This document shows, in pieces, positions 48,417 through 60,400 of a stretch of 64,000 nucleotides of DNA. Position 1 is the first letter of the stretch, and each line of letters begins with the position of its first letter. The DNA comes from Streptomyces sp. S465 (GTDB lineage: Bacteria > Actinomycetota > Actinomycetes > Streptomycetales > Streptomycetaceae). The position numbers and the translations under genes are program-made. Below the pieces are notes generated by a model. That model was not told the DNA's origin. It was given only the letters and a program-made list of their open reading frames with translations, and searched no databases. The stretch covers positions 5,388,001-5,452,000 of the forward strand of contig NZ_CP114036.1 in the NCBI RefSeq assembly GCF_026898115.1, read 5' to 3'.

Positions 48417-51400
48417 ATGGCTAATGAAGATACTCTTCGCGACTACCTCAAGCTGGTAACGGCCGATCTGCGCCAGACGCGGCAGCGCATCCGGGAAATG
48501 GAAGAGGCCGACAAGGAACCCATCGCTATTGTCGCGATGAGCTGCCGGCTTCCTGGTGGGGTCCATTCCCCGGAGGCCCTTTGGCAGCTGGTATCGACGG
48601 GCACCGACGCCATATCCGACGTCCCCACCGACCGTGGCTGGGACCTTTCCTCGCTTCAGGGCCCTGACGGCGGCGCCGACGGCGACGGCACCCCCGTCGT
48701 CCCGCCCGGCGGCTTCCTGCACGACGCCGCCGCCTTCGATCCGGCCTTCTTCGGGATCTCCCCGCGCGAGGCGCTGGCCATGGACCCGCAGCAACGGCTG
48801 CTGCTGGAGATCTCGTGGGAGGCGTTCGAACGGGCCGGCATCGACCCCGCCACCCTGCGCGGCAGCCGGACCGGCGTGTTCGTGGGCATGACCGGACAGG
48901 ATTACGGCCCACGCCCCCATGAGGCGGCGGAGAACCTCGTGGGCCATTTGATGACGGGCAACACCGCCAGCGTCGCCTCCGGGCGGCTGGCCTACACCTT
49001 CGGTCTTGAGGGCCCGGCGGTCACCGTGGACACGGCCTGCTCGTCGTCCCTCGTGGCCCTGCACCTGGCCATCCGGGCGCTGCGCCAGGAGGAGTGCTCG
49101 TACGCGCTGGCCGGAGGCGTCACCGTCATGTGCAGCCCCGGTGCGTTCATCGAGTTCAGCCGTCAGGGCGGGCTGTCCCCGGACGGCCGGTGCAAATCCT
49201 TCGCCTCGGCCGCCGACGGCACGGGCTGGGCGGAGGGCGCCGGTCTGCTGCTGCTGGAGCGGCTGTCCGACGCCCGGCGCAACGGCCACCAGGTGCTGGC
49301 CGTGGTGCGGGGCTCCGCCGTCAACCAGGACGGCGCCAGCAACGGGCTGACCGCCCCCAGCGGCCCGGCGCAGCAGCGCGTCATCCTGGAGGCCCTCGCC
49401 AATGCGCGGGTCGCACCGGACGAGGTGGACGCCGTCGAGGCGCACGGCACGGGGACGAAGCTCGGCGATCCGATCGAGGCGCACGCGCTGCTGGCGACCT
49501 ACGGACAGGGGCGCCCGGTCGAGCATCCGCTGCGGCTGGGGTCGTTGAAGTCGAACATCGGCCATGCGCAGGGTGCCGCGGGCGTGGCCGGTGTCATCAA
49601 GATGGTGATGGCGCTGCGGCAGGGGGTCCTGCCGCGGACCTTGCACGCGGAGCAGCCGTCGCCGCATGTGGACTGGTCAGCGGGCGCGGTGTCGCTGCTC
49701 ACGGAACCGGTGGATTGGCCGCGGACCCCCGACCGCCCCCGGCGTGCGGGGGTGTCCTCGTTCGGCATCAGCGGCACCAACGCCCACGTCATCGTGGAGG
49801 AGGCGGCGGCGGACGACGAACCGGCGGACGAGCGGCCGGAGCGGCCGGCCGACGGTGGGACCCTCCCCTGGCCGCTCCCCTGGCTGGTGTCCGGCCGAAG
49901 CGACCAGGCGCTGCGCGCCCAGGCGCGCGAACTGGCGACCCATGTGGCCCAGCGGCCTGCTCTCGACGCGCTGGACATCGGCTATTCGCTGGCCACCGCC
50001 CGAGCGCACCACGACCACCGCGCGGTCGTGCTCCCCACGCACCCCACGCTTCCCTCTGACGAGCCGGGGCCACACGCCGCCCTGACGGCCCTAGCGGACG
50101 GCAGGACCAGCCCCGATGTCGTCGAGGGTGTGGCGACGACGGGTCCGGTGGCCTTTCTCTTCGCGGGTCAGGGGTCGCAGCGGGTGGGGATGGGGCGTGA
50201 GCTGTATGAGTCCTATCCGGTGTTCGCGGAGGCGTTCGACGCGGTGTGTGAGGGGTTCGCGCCGCTGCCGGTGAGGGATGTGGTGTTCGGCGAGGATCAG
50301 GAGCTGCTGGACCGTACGGAATATGCCCAACCTGCACTGTTCGCCATTGAGGTGGCGTTGTTCCGGTTGGTGGAGTCGTGGGGTGTGGTCCCGGATTTTG
50401 TGCTGGGGCATTCGGTGGGTGAGTTGGCTGCCGCGCATGTGGCGGGGGTGTTCTCGCTGGGGGATGCGTGTCGGTTGGTGGGGGCTCGGGGTCGGTTGAT
50501 GCAGGCTCTTCCTTCGGGTGGGGCGATGGTGGCGGTGGAGGCGTCCGAGGCTGAGGTGTTGGAGGGCCTGGCGGAGCGCGAGGGTGTGGATGTTGCTGCG
50601 GTGAATGGTCCGTCGTCGACGGTGGTGTCGGGTGTGGCGTCGGTGGTGGAGGTGGTTGCGGCGGAGTGGGAGGCGCGGGGTCGTCGGGTGCGTCGGCTGC
50701 GCGTGTCGCACGCGTTCCACTCCTCTCTGATGGAGGGGATGCTGGAGGAGTTCCGGCGGGTGGCGGAGTCGGTGGAGTACCAGACGCCGAGGATTCCGCT
50801 GGTGCTGAACGTCTCCGGCCAGGTGGGTGTGCCGGATGGTGCGGAGTACTGGGTGCGTCACGTGCGGGAGGCGGTCCGTTTCCACGATGGTGTCCGTGCC
50901 CTGGAGGCCGAGGGCGTGGCCACGTTCGTGGAGCTGGGCCCGGACGGGACGTTGTCGGGGATGGCTCAGGACAGTGTGGCCGGGGTGAGTGTGCCGGTCC
51001 TGCGGCGTGATCGTCCGGAGGCCGAGTCGTTGTGGCGGGCGGTGGCGACCGTCCATGTGGGTGGTGTGGGCGTGGACTGGCACGCGGTCTTCGCCGGTAG
51101 CGGGGCGCGTCGTGTTCCCCTGCCCACCTACGCCTTCCAGCGAGAGCGCTACTGGCTCGACACCCCCGTCGCTTCCGGCGATGCCGCATCGCTGGGACAG
51201 CGTTCGGCCGGTCACCCCCTGCTCGGGGCGGCGGTGGGCCTGGCGGACAACAACGCGCTCCTGTTCACCGGCAGGCTCTCGGTGCGGTCCCAGCCCTGGC
51301 TCGGGGACCACGCCGTGCTCGGCAGTGTGATCGTCCCTGGCACCGCCTTCGTCGAGCTCGCCCTGCACGCCGCCGATCAGGTCGGCTGCGACCGGGTGGA

Positions 51401-54400
51401 CGAGCTGACGCTCGAAGCCCCCTTGCTGCTGCCCGAGCAGGGCGGTGTCCAGGTCCAGCTCGTGGTGGGCGACGCGGACGAGTCCGGGGTCCGGCCGTTC
51501 ACCGTGTACGCACGGCCGGAGCACACGGCCATGCCGTACGAGCCCTCCGCCGAGCCGTCCTGGACCCGGCACGCGACCGGCGTCCTGCTCGCCGCCGACG
51601 CCGTGGAACCGGCCTCCGAGCTGTCCGTATGGCCGCCGGCCGGGGCCGAGCCGATGGACGTCGGTGACCTCTACGACGACCTGCGCGTGCTCGGCCTCGG
51701 CTACGGTCCGGCGTTCCAGGGGCTGCGGGCGGCGTGGCGGCTGGGCGACGCCCTGTATGCCGAGGTGGGGCTGCCCGACAGCGTGCCGACGGACCGGTTC
51801 GGCCTGCACCCGGCGCTGCTGGACGCGGCACTGCACACCATGGCGGTGGACGGCCCGGACCAGGGCGCCGAGGTGCGGCTGCCCTTCTCGTGGTCCGGCG
51901 TGACCCTGTACGCGTCGGGCGCGTCGGCCCTGCGCGTCCGGGTGACTCCTGCGGGCACGGACGCCGTCTCACTCCTGGTCGCTGACGACGACGGCCGGGC
52001 CGTGGCCTCCGTCGAGTCCTTGTCGCTGCGTCCGGTTTCGGCGGGCCAGCTCGCCGCCGACCGGTCGGCGGACCGGGACCACCTCTACGCCATCGAGTGG
52101 AGCGCGGCGACGCCCCTGACCGATTCCGAGGGCGAGGGCGTACGGCCGTATGCGGCGATCGGCCGGGTGCCGGTCGTACCGGAGAACTGTGTCCGGTACC
52201 CCGACGCCCAGGCGCTGGCGGACGCGCTCGACGCGGGCGCGCAGGTCCCGGCCGCGGTACTCGTGGCGTGCGGCGACGAAGATCCGGACAGCTCGGGCGG
52301 TCCGGGAGCCTACGGGGCCGGGGCCGAGGAGGGGGCCGAGGCCGAGGTGCGGGACGCCGTATCCGCCGCGCTGTCGGTGGTGCACCGGTGGCTGGGGGAC
52401 GACCGACTGGGCTCGTCCCGGCTGGTGTTCATGTCGCGCGGCGCGGTGGCCACCAGCCCGGGTGAGCAGGTGGAAGACCTTGCCGCCGCCGCGGTGTGGG
52501 GGCTGATCCGGTCCGCGCAGTCGGAGCACCCCGACCGCTTTGTGCTGCTCGACACCGACGGGCACCCCGACTCGTGCGCTGTGCTGCGCGCGGCCGTTGA
52601 CGCGGGAGTTCCGCACCTCGCCCTCCGCCATGGCGAGGCGCTCACCCCCGCCCTCCGGCATCCCGATGCCGACGAGTCGCTGACCCCGCCCGTCGAATCC
52701 AGGTCGGCCTGGCGCCTGGACACGACGAGCGGAGGCACCCTGGAGGATCTGTCCCTCCACCCCTCCACCACCGCCGACCGGCCGTTGGAGCCGGGGCAGG
52801 TGCGGGTGGCCGTCCGCGCCGCCGGCCTCAACTTCCGTGACGTGCTCAGCAGCCTGGGGATGTACCCGGGTGAGGCGGCGATCGGCGTCGAGGGCGCGGG
52901 GGTCGTCGTCGAGGTCGGCTCCGACGTCACCGGACTGGTGCCCGGCGACCGCGTATTCGGGCTGCTGCCGGACGCGTTCGGTACGCACTCGATCGCGGAT
53001 CAGCGCATGGTGGCGCGGATTCCCGCCGACTGGTCCTTCACCGAGGCGGCGTCGATCCCCCTGGTGTTCCTCACCGCGTATTACGGGCTGGTGGATCTGG
53101 CGGGGTTGGGGTCCGGTGAGTCGGTGTTGGTGCATGCGGCCGCTGGTGGGGTGGGAATGGCGGCGGTGCAGTTGGCGCGGCATGTGGGTGCGGAGGTGTG
53201 GGCGACGGCGAGTCCGGCCAAGTGGGGTGTGCTGCGGGAGCTGGGACTGGACGACGATCACATCGCCTCGTCCCGGGATCTGGAGTTCGAGCAGCGCTTT
53301 CTCGGGGCCACGGGCGGCCGGGGTGTGGATGTGGTGCTGAACTCGCTCGCGGGCGAGTACGTGGACGCGTCGTTGCGGGTGCTGGCGGACGGCGGCCGGT
53401 TCCTGGAGATGGGGAAGACGGATATCCGGGCCGCCGAGGAAGTGGCGCACCAGTACCGGGGAGTGGTGTATCAGGCATTCGACCTGATCGAGGCCGGTCC
53501 GGAGCGGATCGGGGAGATGCTGTCCGCGTTGATGTCCCTGTTCCGGGAGGGTGTGCTGCGGCCGCTTCCGGTGACGGTGTGGGACGTACGGCGGGCGCGT
53601 GAGGCGTTCCGTTTCATGAGTCAGGCGCGGCATGTCGGCAAGGTGGTGCTGACGGTTCCGGCGCCGCTCGTTGGCCGGGGTGCGGTGCTGGTCACGGGTG
53701 GTACGGGGGTGCTGGGTGCGTTGGTGGCGCGGCATTTGGTGGCGGTGCGGGGTGTGCGTCGGTTGGTGCTGACCAGTCGGCGGGGTATGGCGGCGCCGGG
53801 TGCGGAGGAGCTGTGTGCCGAGCTGTCGGCCTTGGGGGCCGAGGTGTCGGTGGTGGCGTGTGATGTGGCGGACCGTGCGGCGCTGGCGGACGTCATCGCG
53901 ACCGTAGGAGACCTGTCCGGGGTGGTGCATGCGGCGGGTGTGCTGGATGACGCGGTGGTGGAGTCGCTGACGCCCGAGCGGCTGGATGCGGTGTTGCGTC
54001 CCAAGGTGGACGCCGCGTGGCATCTGCATGAGCTGACGCGTGGCATGGATCTGTCGGCGTTCGTGTTGTTCTCCTCGGCGGCCGGGACCTTGGGCGGTCC
54101 GGGGCAGGCGAATTACGCGGCGGCGAACAGTTATCTGGATGCGCTTGCCCAGTACCGCAGGGCCCTGGGTCTGCCTGCCCAGTCCTTGGCTTGGGGGCCG
54201 TGGGAGCAGGTGGGTGGGGGGATGGTGGGTGGTCTGGGGGATGCCGATGTGCGGCGGATGGCTCGGTCGGGGCTGGTGGCGTTGTCGGCTGAGGAGGGTC
54301 TGGCGCTGTTCGACGCGGCGGAGCGGTGTGCGTCGGCGGTGGTGATGCCGGTGCGGCTGGACCGTGCGGCGCTGCGCGAACGGGCGGACTCCGTGCCCGC

Positions 54401-57400
54401 CCTGCTCAAGGGGCTCGTGACCAGCACGCCCACCCGACGCGGCGCCACCCGACGCGCCGTATCGTCCGCCGCGACGGCCCCCGGGGCGCGGTCCCTGGCG
54501 GAGCGTCTGGCCGGGATGTCCGTCGAGGAGCAGCGGAGGATCCTGCTGGATCTCGTCCGGACCGATGTGGCGACCGTGCTCGGCCACACCTCGGCGGAGA
54601 ACCTCGACGACACCCAGACCTTCAAGGAGCTGGGTTTCGACTCGCTGACGGCCGTGGAGTTGCGCAACCGGCTCAACGCGGCCACGGCGCTGCGGCTCAC
54701 CTCCACCCTTGTCTTCGACTACCCGACGCCGATCGCCCTGGTGGAGCATCTGCGGACCGCGCTCGTGGGGGACGACGCCGCACCGGCCGCTACGGCGACC
54801 GTGGCCGCCGCCGTCGACGACGAACCGATCGCGATCATCGCCATGAGCTGCCGCTACCCGGGTGAGGTACGGACTCCCGAGGACCTGTGGCAGCTGGTGG
54901 CCCAAGGCCGGGACGCGATTTCGGACTTCCCGGACGACCGTGGCTGGGACCTGGAGGCTCTCTACTCCGCCGATCCGGACGAGCCGGGCACCTCCTACGT
55001 CAGGCAGGGCGGCTTCCTCCATGACGCGGGGGAGTTCGACGCGGAGTTCTTCGGGATCAGCCCGCGTGAGGCCGCCGCGATGGACCCGCAGCAGCGGCTG
55101 CTGCTGGAAACCTCCTGGGAGGCGTTCGAACGGGCCGGGATCGACCCCGCCACGCTGCGGGGCAGCCGGACCGGAGTGTTCGCCGGTACGGACAGCCACG
55201 ACTACTCGATCCTGGTGCACCGGGCCGCGGAACAGGCCGAGGGCTACTTGGTGACCGGTACTTCGGCGAGTGTGGTGTCCGGGCGGGTGGCGTACACCTT
55301 CGGCCTGGAGGGTCCGGCGCTGACGGTGGACACGGCGTGCTCGTCGTCGCTGGTGGCCCTGCATCTGGCCGCCCAGGCGCTACGGAAGGGCGAGTGCTCG
55401 ATGGCGCTGGCCGGCGGGGTCGCGGTGATGGCCACTCCGTCCGGGTTCATCGAGTTCAGCCGTCAGCGGGGGCTGGCGATCGACGGCCGGTGCAAGGCGT
55501 TCGCGGCGGGCGCGGACGGTACGGCCTGGGGCGAAGGCGCGGGCGTGCTGCTGTTGGAACGGCTGTCGGACGCCCAGCGCCATGGACATCCGGTGCTGGC
55601 GGTGGTGCGGGGCAGTGCGGTCAACCAGGACGGTGCGAGCAATGGGCTGACGGCGCCCAACGGTCCGTCCCAGCAGCGAGTCATCCGCGACGCCCTGGCG
55701 GGTGCGCGGCTGGAGCCGGGCGATGTCGACGTGGTGGAGGCGCACGGTACGGGGACGACGCTGGGCGATCCGATCGAGGCGCAGGCGCTGCTGGCGACGT
55801 ACGGGCAGGGGCGTGCGGCCGAGCGTCCGTTGTGGCTGGGCTCGCTGAAGTCGAACATCGGGCACAGTGCGGCCGCCGCGGGTGTGGGTGGCGTCATCAA
55901 GATGGTGATGGCGATGCGGCACGGTGTGCTGCCGAGGACGTTGCATGTGGATGAGCCGACGCCGCATGTGGACTGGTCGTCGGGTGCGGTGTCGCTGCTG
56001 ACGGAGGCGCGGGAGTGGGCGGTGGAGGATGGCCGGCCGCGCCGGGCCGGGGTCTCGTCCTTCGGCGTCGGTGGGACCAATGCGCATGTGATTCTCGAGC
56101 AGGTCGCCGAGGCCGATGACTCCCAAGCGGTGGAGGGTTCGGCCGAGGGTGGCGGTCCGGTGGTCTGGGCGGTGTCGGCGGTGAACGCTGAGGCGTTGCG
56201 TGGGCAGGCGGAGCGTTTGGTGTCGTGGGTGGATGAGCGGCCTGGGTTGAGGGCGGGGGATGTGGGGTGGTCGCTGGTTTCCTCGCGGGCGGCGTTGGCT
56301 GAGCGGGCGGCGGTGGTGGGCCGCGATCGGGATGAGCTGCTGGCGGGGCTGCGGGTGTTGGCGTCTGGTGGTGGTGGGGCTGGTGTGGTGTCTGGTGTGG
56401 CGGGTGCGGGGAAGCCGGTGTTGGTGTTTCCGGGGCAGGGGTCGCAGTGGGTGGGGATGGCGGTGGATCTGCTGGGGGCTTCGCCGGTGTTCGCGGGGCG
56501 GATGGCGGAGTGTGAGCGGGCGTTGTCGGCTCATGTGGATTGGTCGTTGACCGGGGTGTTGGGCGATGAGGCTGCGTTGGGGCGGGTGGATGTGGTGCAG
56601 CCGGTGTTGTGGGCGGTGATGGTGTCGTTGGCGGCGTTGTGGGAGTCCTTCGGTGTGGTGCCGGGTGCGGTGGTGGGGCATTCGCAGGGTGAGATTGCGG
56701 CGGCGTGTGTGGCGGGTGGGTTGTCGTTGGAGGACGGGGCGCGGGTGGTGGCGCTGCGCAGCCGGGCGTTGACCGCACTCGCCGGTGGTGGGGGGATGGT
56801 GTCGGTGGCGGTCTCGGCGGACCAGGCCGGTGCGCTGCTGGAGCCCTGGGACGGCCGGGTCGGAGTGGCAGCGGTGAACGGTCCGTCGTCGGTGGTGGTG
56901 TCCGGGGACGCGGCGGCGCTGGACGAGTTCGTCGCGGCCTGTGAGGCGGACGGTGTGCGGGCGCGTCGGGTCGAGGTGGATTACGCCTCGCATTCGGCGC
57001 ATGTGGAGGTGTTGCGGGAGCGGTTGCTGGAGGAGCTGAGCGGGATCGCTCCAGCGCGCTCGCGGGTGCCGTTCTTCTCCACGGTGACGGGTGACTGGCT
57101 TGATACCGAGCAGTTGGGCGCCGGGTATTGGTATCGGAATCTGCGGGAGACGGTGCGGTTCGGCGCGGCGACCGAGGCGTTGCTGGCGCGGGGTTTCGGG
57201 GTGTTCATCGAGGCCAGTGCGCATCCGGTGCTTGCGGTCGGTGTGCAGGAGAGCATTGACGCGGCGGGTGCGGAGGCGGTGGCGCTGGGCTCGCTGCGCC
57301 GGGACGACGGTGGCTTGGAGCGTTTCCTGGCCTCGGTGGCGGAGGCGTACGTCAACGGCGTGGACGTGGACTGGTCGTCGTTGTTCGAGGGCGCGCGGCG

Positions 57401-60400
57401 GGTCGATCTGCCGACGTATGCCTTCCAGCGGCGGCGGTACTGGCTTGATGTGCCTGTGGTGTCGGGTGATGTGTCGGCTGTGGGATTGGGTGTGGTGGAG
57501 CATCCGTTGCTGGGGGCCGTGGTGCGGTCGCCCGATGGCGGGGGTGTCGTGTTGACCGGGCGGTTGTCGTTGCGGTCGCATCCGTGGTTGGCGGATCACG
57601 TGGTCATGGGCCGGGTGCTGTTGCCGGGTACGGCCTTCGTGGAGCTGGCGGTGCGGGCCGGGGACGAGGTCGCCTGCGGCTGCCTCGAGGAGCTGACCTT
57701 GGAGGCCCCGCTGTTCGTCCCCCAGGACGGTGCCACCCATCTCCAGGTCACCGTGGCCGAGCCGGACGACAACGGCGTCCGGAGGATCGGCGTCTACTCC
57801 CGCGGCCAGGACGTTCCGCCGGACGCGCCGTGGACCCGGCACGCCGAGGGGCTGCTGTCGCCCAGTGCCGACACCGGCAGCGCAGACGACCTGGCGGCCT
57901 GGCCTCCGCACGGCGCGGTACCCATCGACATCACGGGCCTGTACGACGAGCTGGCCGAGGCCGGCCTGGAGTACGGTCCGCTGTTCCAGGGCCTGCAAGG
58001 GGCCTGGCAGTCGGGCGACGAGATCTTCGCCGAGGTACGGCTGCCCGAGGGCGCCGACGCCACCGGTTTCGCACTGCACCCCGCGCTGCTCGACGCCGCC
58101 TTGCACGGTGCGGGTCTCGGCCGGCCCGTGGGCCGCCACGGGCTGCCGTTCTCCTGGACACGTGTCGTACTGCACGCCGTCGGTGCCTCGGAGCTGCGCG
58201 TCAGGCTGTCCCCGACCGGTTCGGACGCGGTGTCCGTACGGGCCGTCGATGTGACCGGACGCGCGGTGGCCTCGGTCGAGTCGCTGGCACTGCGGTCGGC
58301 GTCAACGGAACAGCCGGCCGACGCGGTCCCCGCCGTGTCCCCCGGTTCGCTGTTCGACGTGGAGTGGGCCGAGGCCCCGCTGACCAGCGGTAACGAGCCG
58401 AACGACGCGGCGACGTGGGCTTGCGTGGGGGATATCGCGCTGGCCGCGGCCCTCGGGGTGCGCTTCCACGACGATCTCGAAACGCTGGCCCAGGCAGACG
58501 CCGAGGCCGTGGACACCGGTGCAGCGGCCACCGTGGTGGTGGCCCCGGCGCCGGGGCCGGACGACGACCCGGTGTCGGCGGTCCGTACGGTCGCCCACCA
58601 GGCATTGGCCCTGGTCCAGGCGTGGCTTGCCGACGAGCGGTATGCCGATGCGCGCCTGGTCTTCCTCACCCGGGGAGCGGTGTTCGTACCCGGCGATGCC
58701 GAGGTGAAGGACCTCGCCGCGGCATCCCTCTGGGGGCTGATCCGGTCGGCGCAGTCGGAGCACCCCGACCGCTTCACGCTGGTGGATGTCGACGGGGGCG
58801 TCGGCGAGGACGGCGCATCCTGGGCGGTGGTGCGGGCGGCCATCGCCTCCGGTACGTCCCAGTCGGCCGTACGCGCGGGCAAGGTGCTGGTGCCCCGGCT
58901 CACCCGCGTGCGTCACGAGAGCACGACGGTGACCCCTTGGGAGCCTGCGGGCACGGTGCTGGTCACGGGCGGTACGGGAGTGCTGGGCGCCTTGGTGGCG
59001 CGGCATTTGGTGGCGGTGCGGGGTGTGCGTCGGTTGGTGCTGACCAGTCGGCGGGGTATGGCGGCGCCGGGTGCGGAGGAGCTGTGCGCCGAGCTGTCGG
59101 CCTTGGGTGCCGAGGTGTCGGTGGTGGCGTGTGATGTGGCGGACCGTGCGGCCCTGGCGGACGTCATCGCCACCGTAGGAGACCTGACCGCAGTCGTGCA
59201 CGCGGCGGGTGTCCTGGACGACGCGGTGGTGGAGTCGCTGACGCCCGAGCGGGTGGAGGCGGTGTTGCGTCCCAAGGTGGACGCCGCGTGGCATCTGCAT
59301 GAGCTGACCCGTGACATGGATCTGTCGGCGTTCGTCCTCTTCTCCTCGGCGGCCGGGACCTTGGGCGGTCCGGGGCAGGCGAATTACGCGGCGGCGAACA
59401 GCTATCTGGACGCGCTCGCCCAGCACCGTAGGGCCCAGGGCCTGCCCGCCCAGTCCCTCGCCTGGGGCCTGTGGGAGCAGCCCAGCGGCATGACCGGGCA
59501 GCTCGACGACGCCGACCTCAGGCGCATCGCCCGCCTGGGCGTCCTTCCGCTGTCCGTGGCCGAAGGCATGGCCGGGTTCGACACCGCGCTGGACTCCGGC
59601 CGGACGTTCCTGATCCCCATGCGCCTGGACACCGCCGCGGTACGCGCACAGGCCGACGCGGTACCGGACATCCTGCGCGGCCTGGTCCGCGCCCGGCGGC
59701 GTACCGCCGAGTCGGCGCCCGCGCGGTCGCTGCTGCGGCGGCGCCTGCTGCCGCTCACCGAGGCCGAGCAGGAGCGGTTGCTGCTGGACCTCGTGCGGGA
59801 GGAGGTCGCCTCGTTGCTGGGGCACGCCGGCCCCGAGACGGTCGTCCCGAGCCGCGCGTTCAAGGATCTGGGGTTCGACTCGCTCACCGCCGTACGCCTG
59901 CGGAACCGGCTGGGCGCGGTCACCGGGCTGCGGCTCCCCGCGACCATGGTGTTCGACTACCCGAGCCCGCTCGCGCTGGTGGCCTACCTCCGGACGGAAA
60001 TCCTCGGCGCGACCGGGGCGGGGAGCGCAGGCCCGGAGAGCGGCGGCGCGGGAAGCGGCGGCCCGGCGGCCGCCGCCGTGTCCGACGAGCCGCTGGCCAT
60101 CATCGGCATGAGCTGCCGCTTCCCCGGTGATGTCCGGTCCCCGGAAGCGCTGTGGCAGCTGCTGGCCGACGGTGGCGACGCGGTGTCCGCCTTCCCCACC
60201 GACCGCGCCTGGGACCTGGACCAGCTCTACCACCCGGACCCGGACCACTCCGGTACGTTCTACGCCACCGGCGGCGGTTTCCTGCACGGCGCCGCGGACT
60301 TCGACGCCGCCCACTTCGGCATCAGCCCACGTGAGGCGCTCGCGATGGACCCGCAGCAGCGGCTGCTGCTGGAGGCGTCATGGGAGGCGTTCGAGCGCGC

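Larger units (their letters stand above)
48516..54770 (+). other. PKS module 6: KS-AT(malonyl)-DH-ER-KR-ACP
   Basis: KS 48516-49795, AT 50155-51060, DH 51200-52050 (HAVLGSVIVP), ER 52700-53660, KR 53680-54280, ACP 54490-54770. All motifs look intact. The ER has Tyr in NFRDVLSSLGMY. Gives a second fully reduced acetate unit. Confidence 0.9.
54822..60010 (+). other. PKS module 7: KS-AT(methylmalonyl)-DH-KR-ACP
   Basis: KS 54822-56100, AT 56415-57360, DH 57490-58310 (HVVMGRVLLP), KR catalytic half from ~58950, ACP 59730-60010. KR has LDD. No ER. Expected to place a trisubstituted methyl alkene. Confidence 0.9.
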
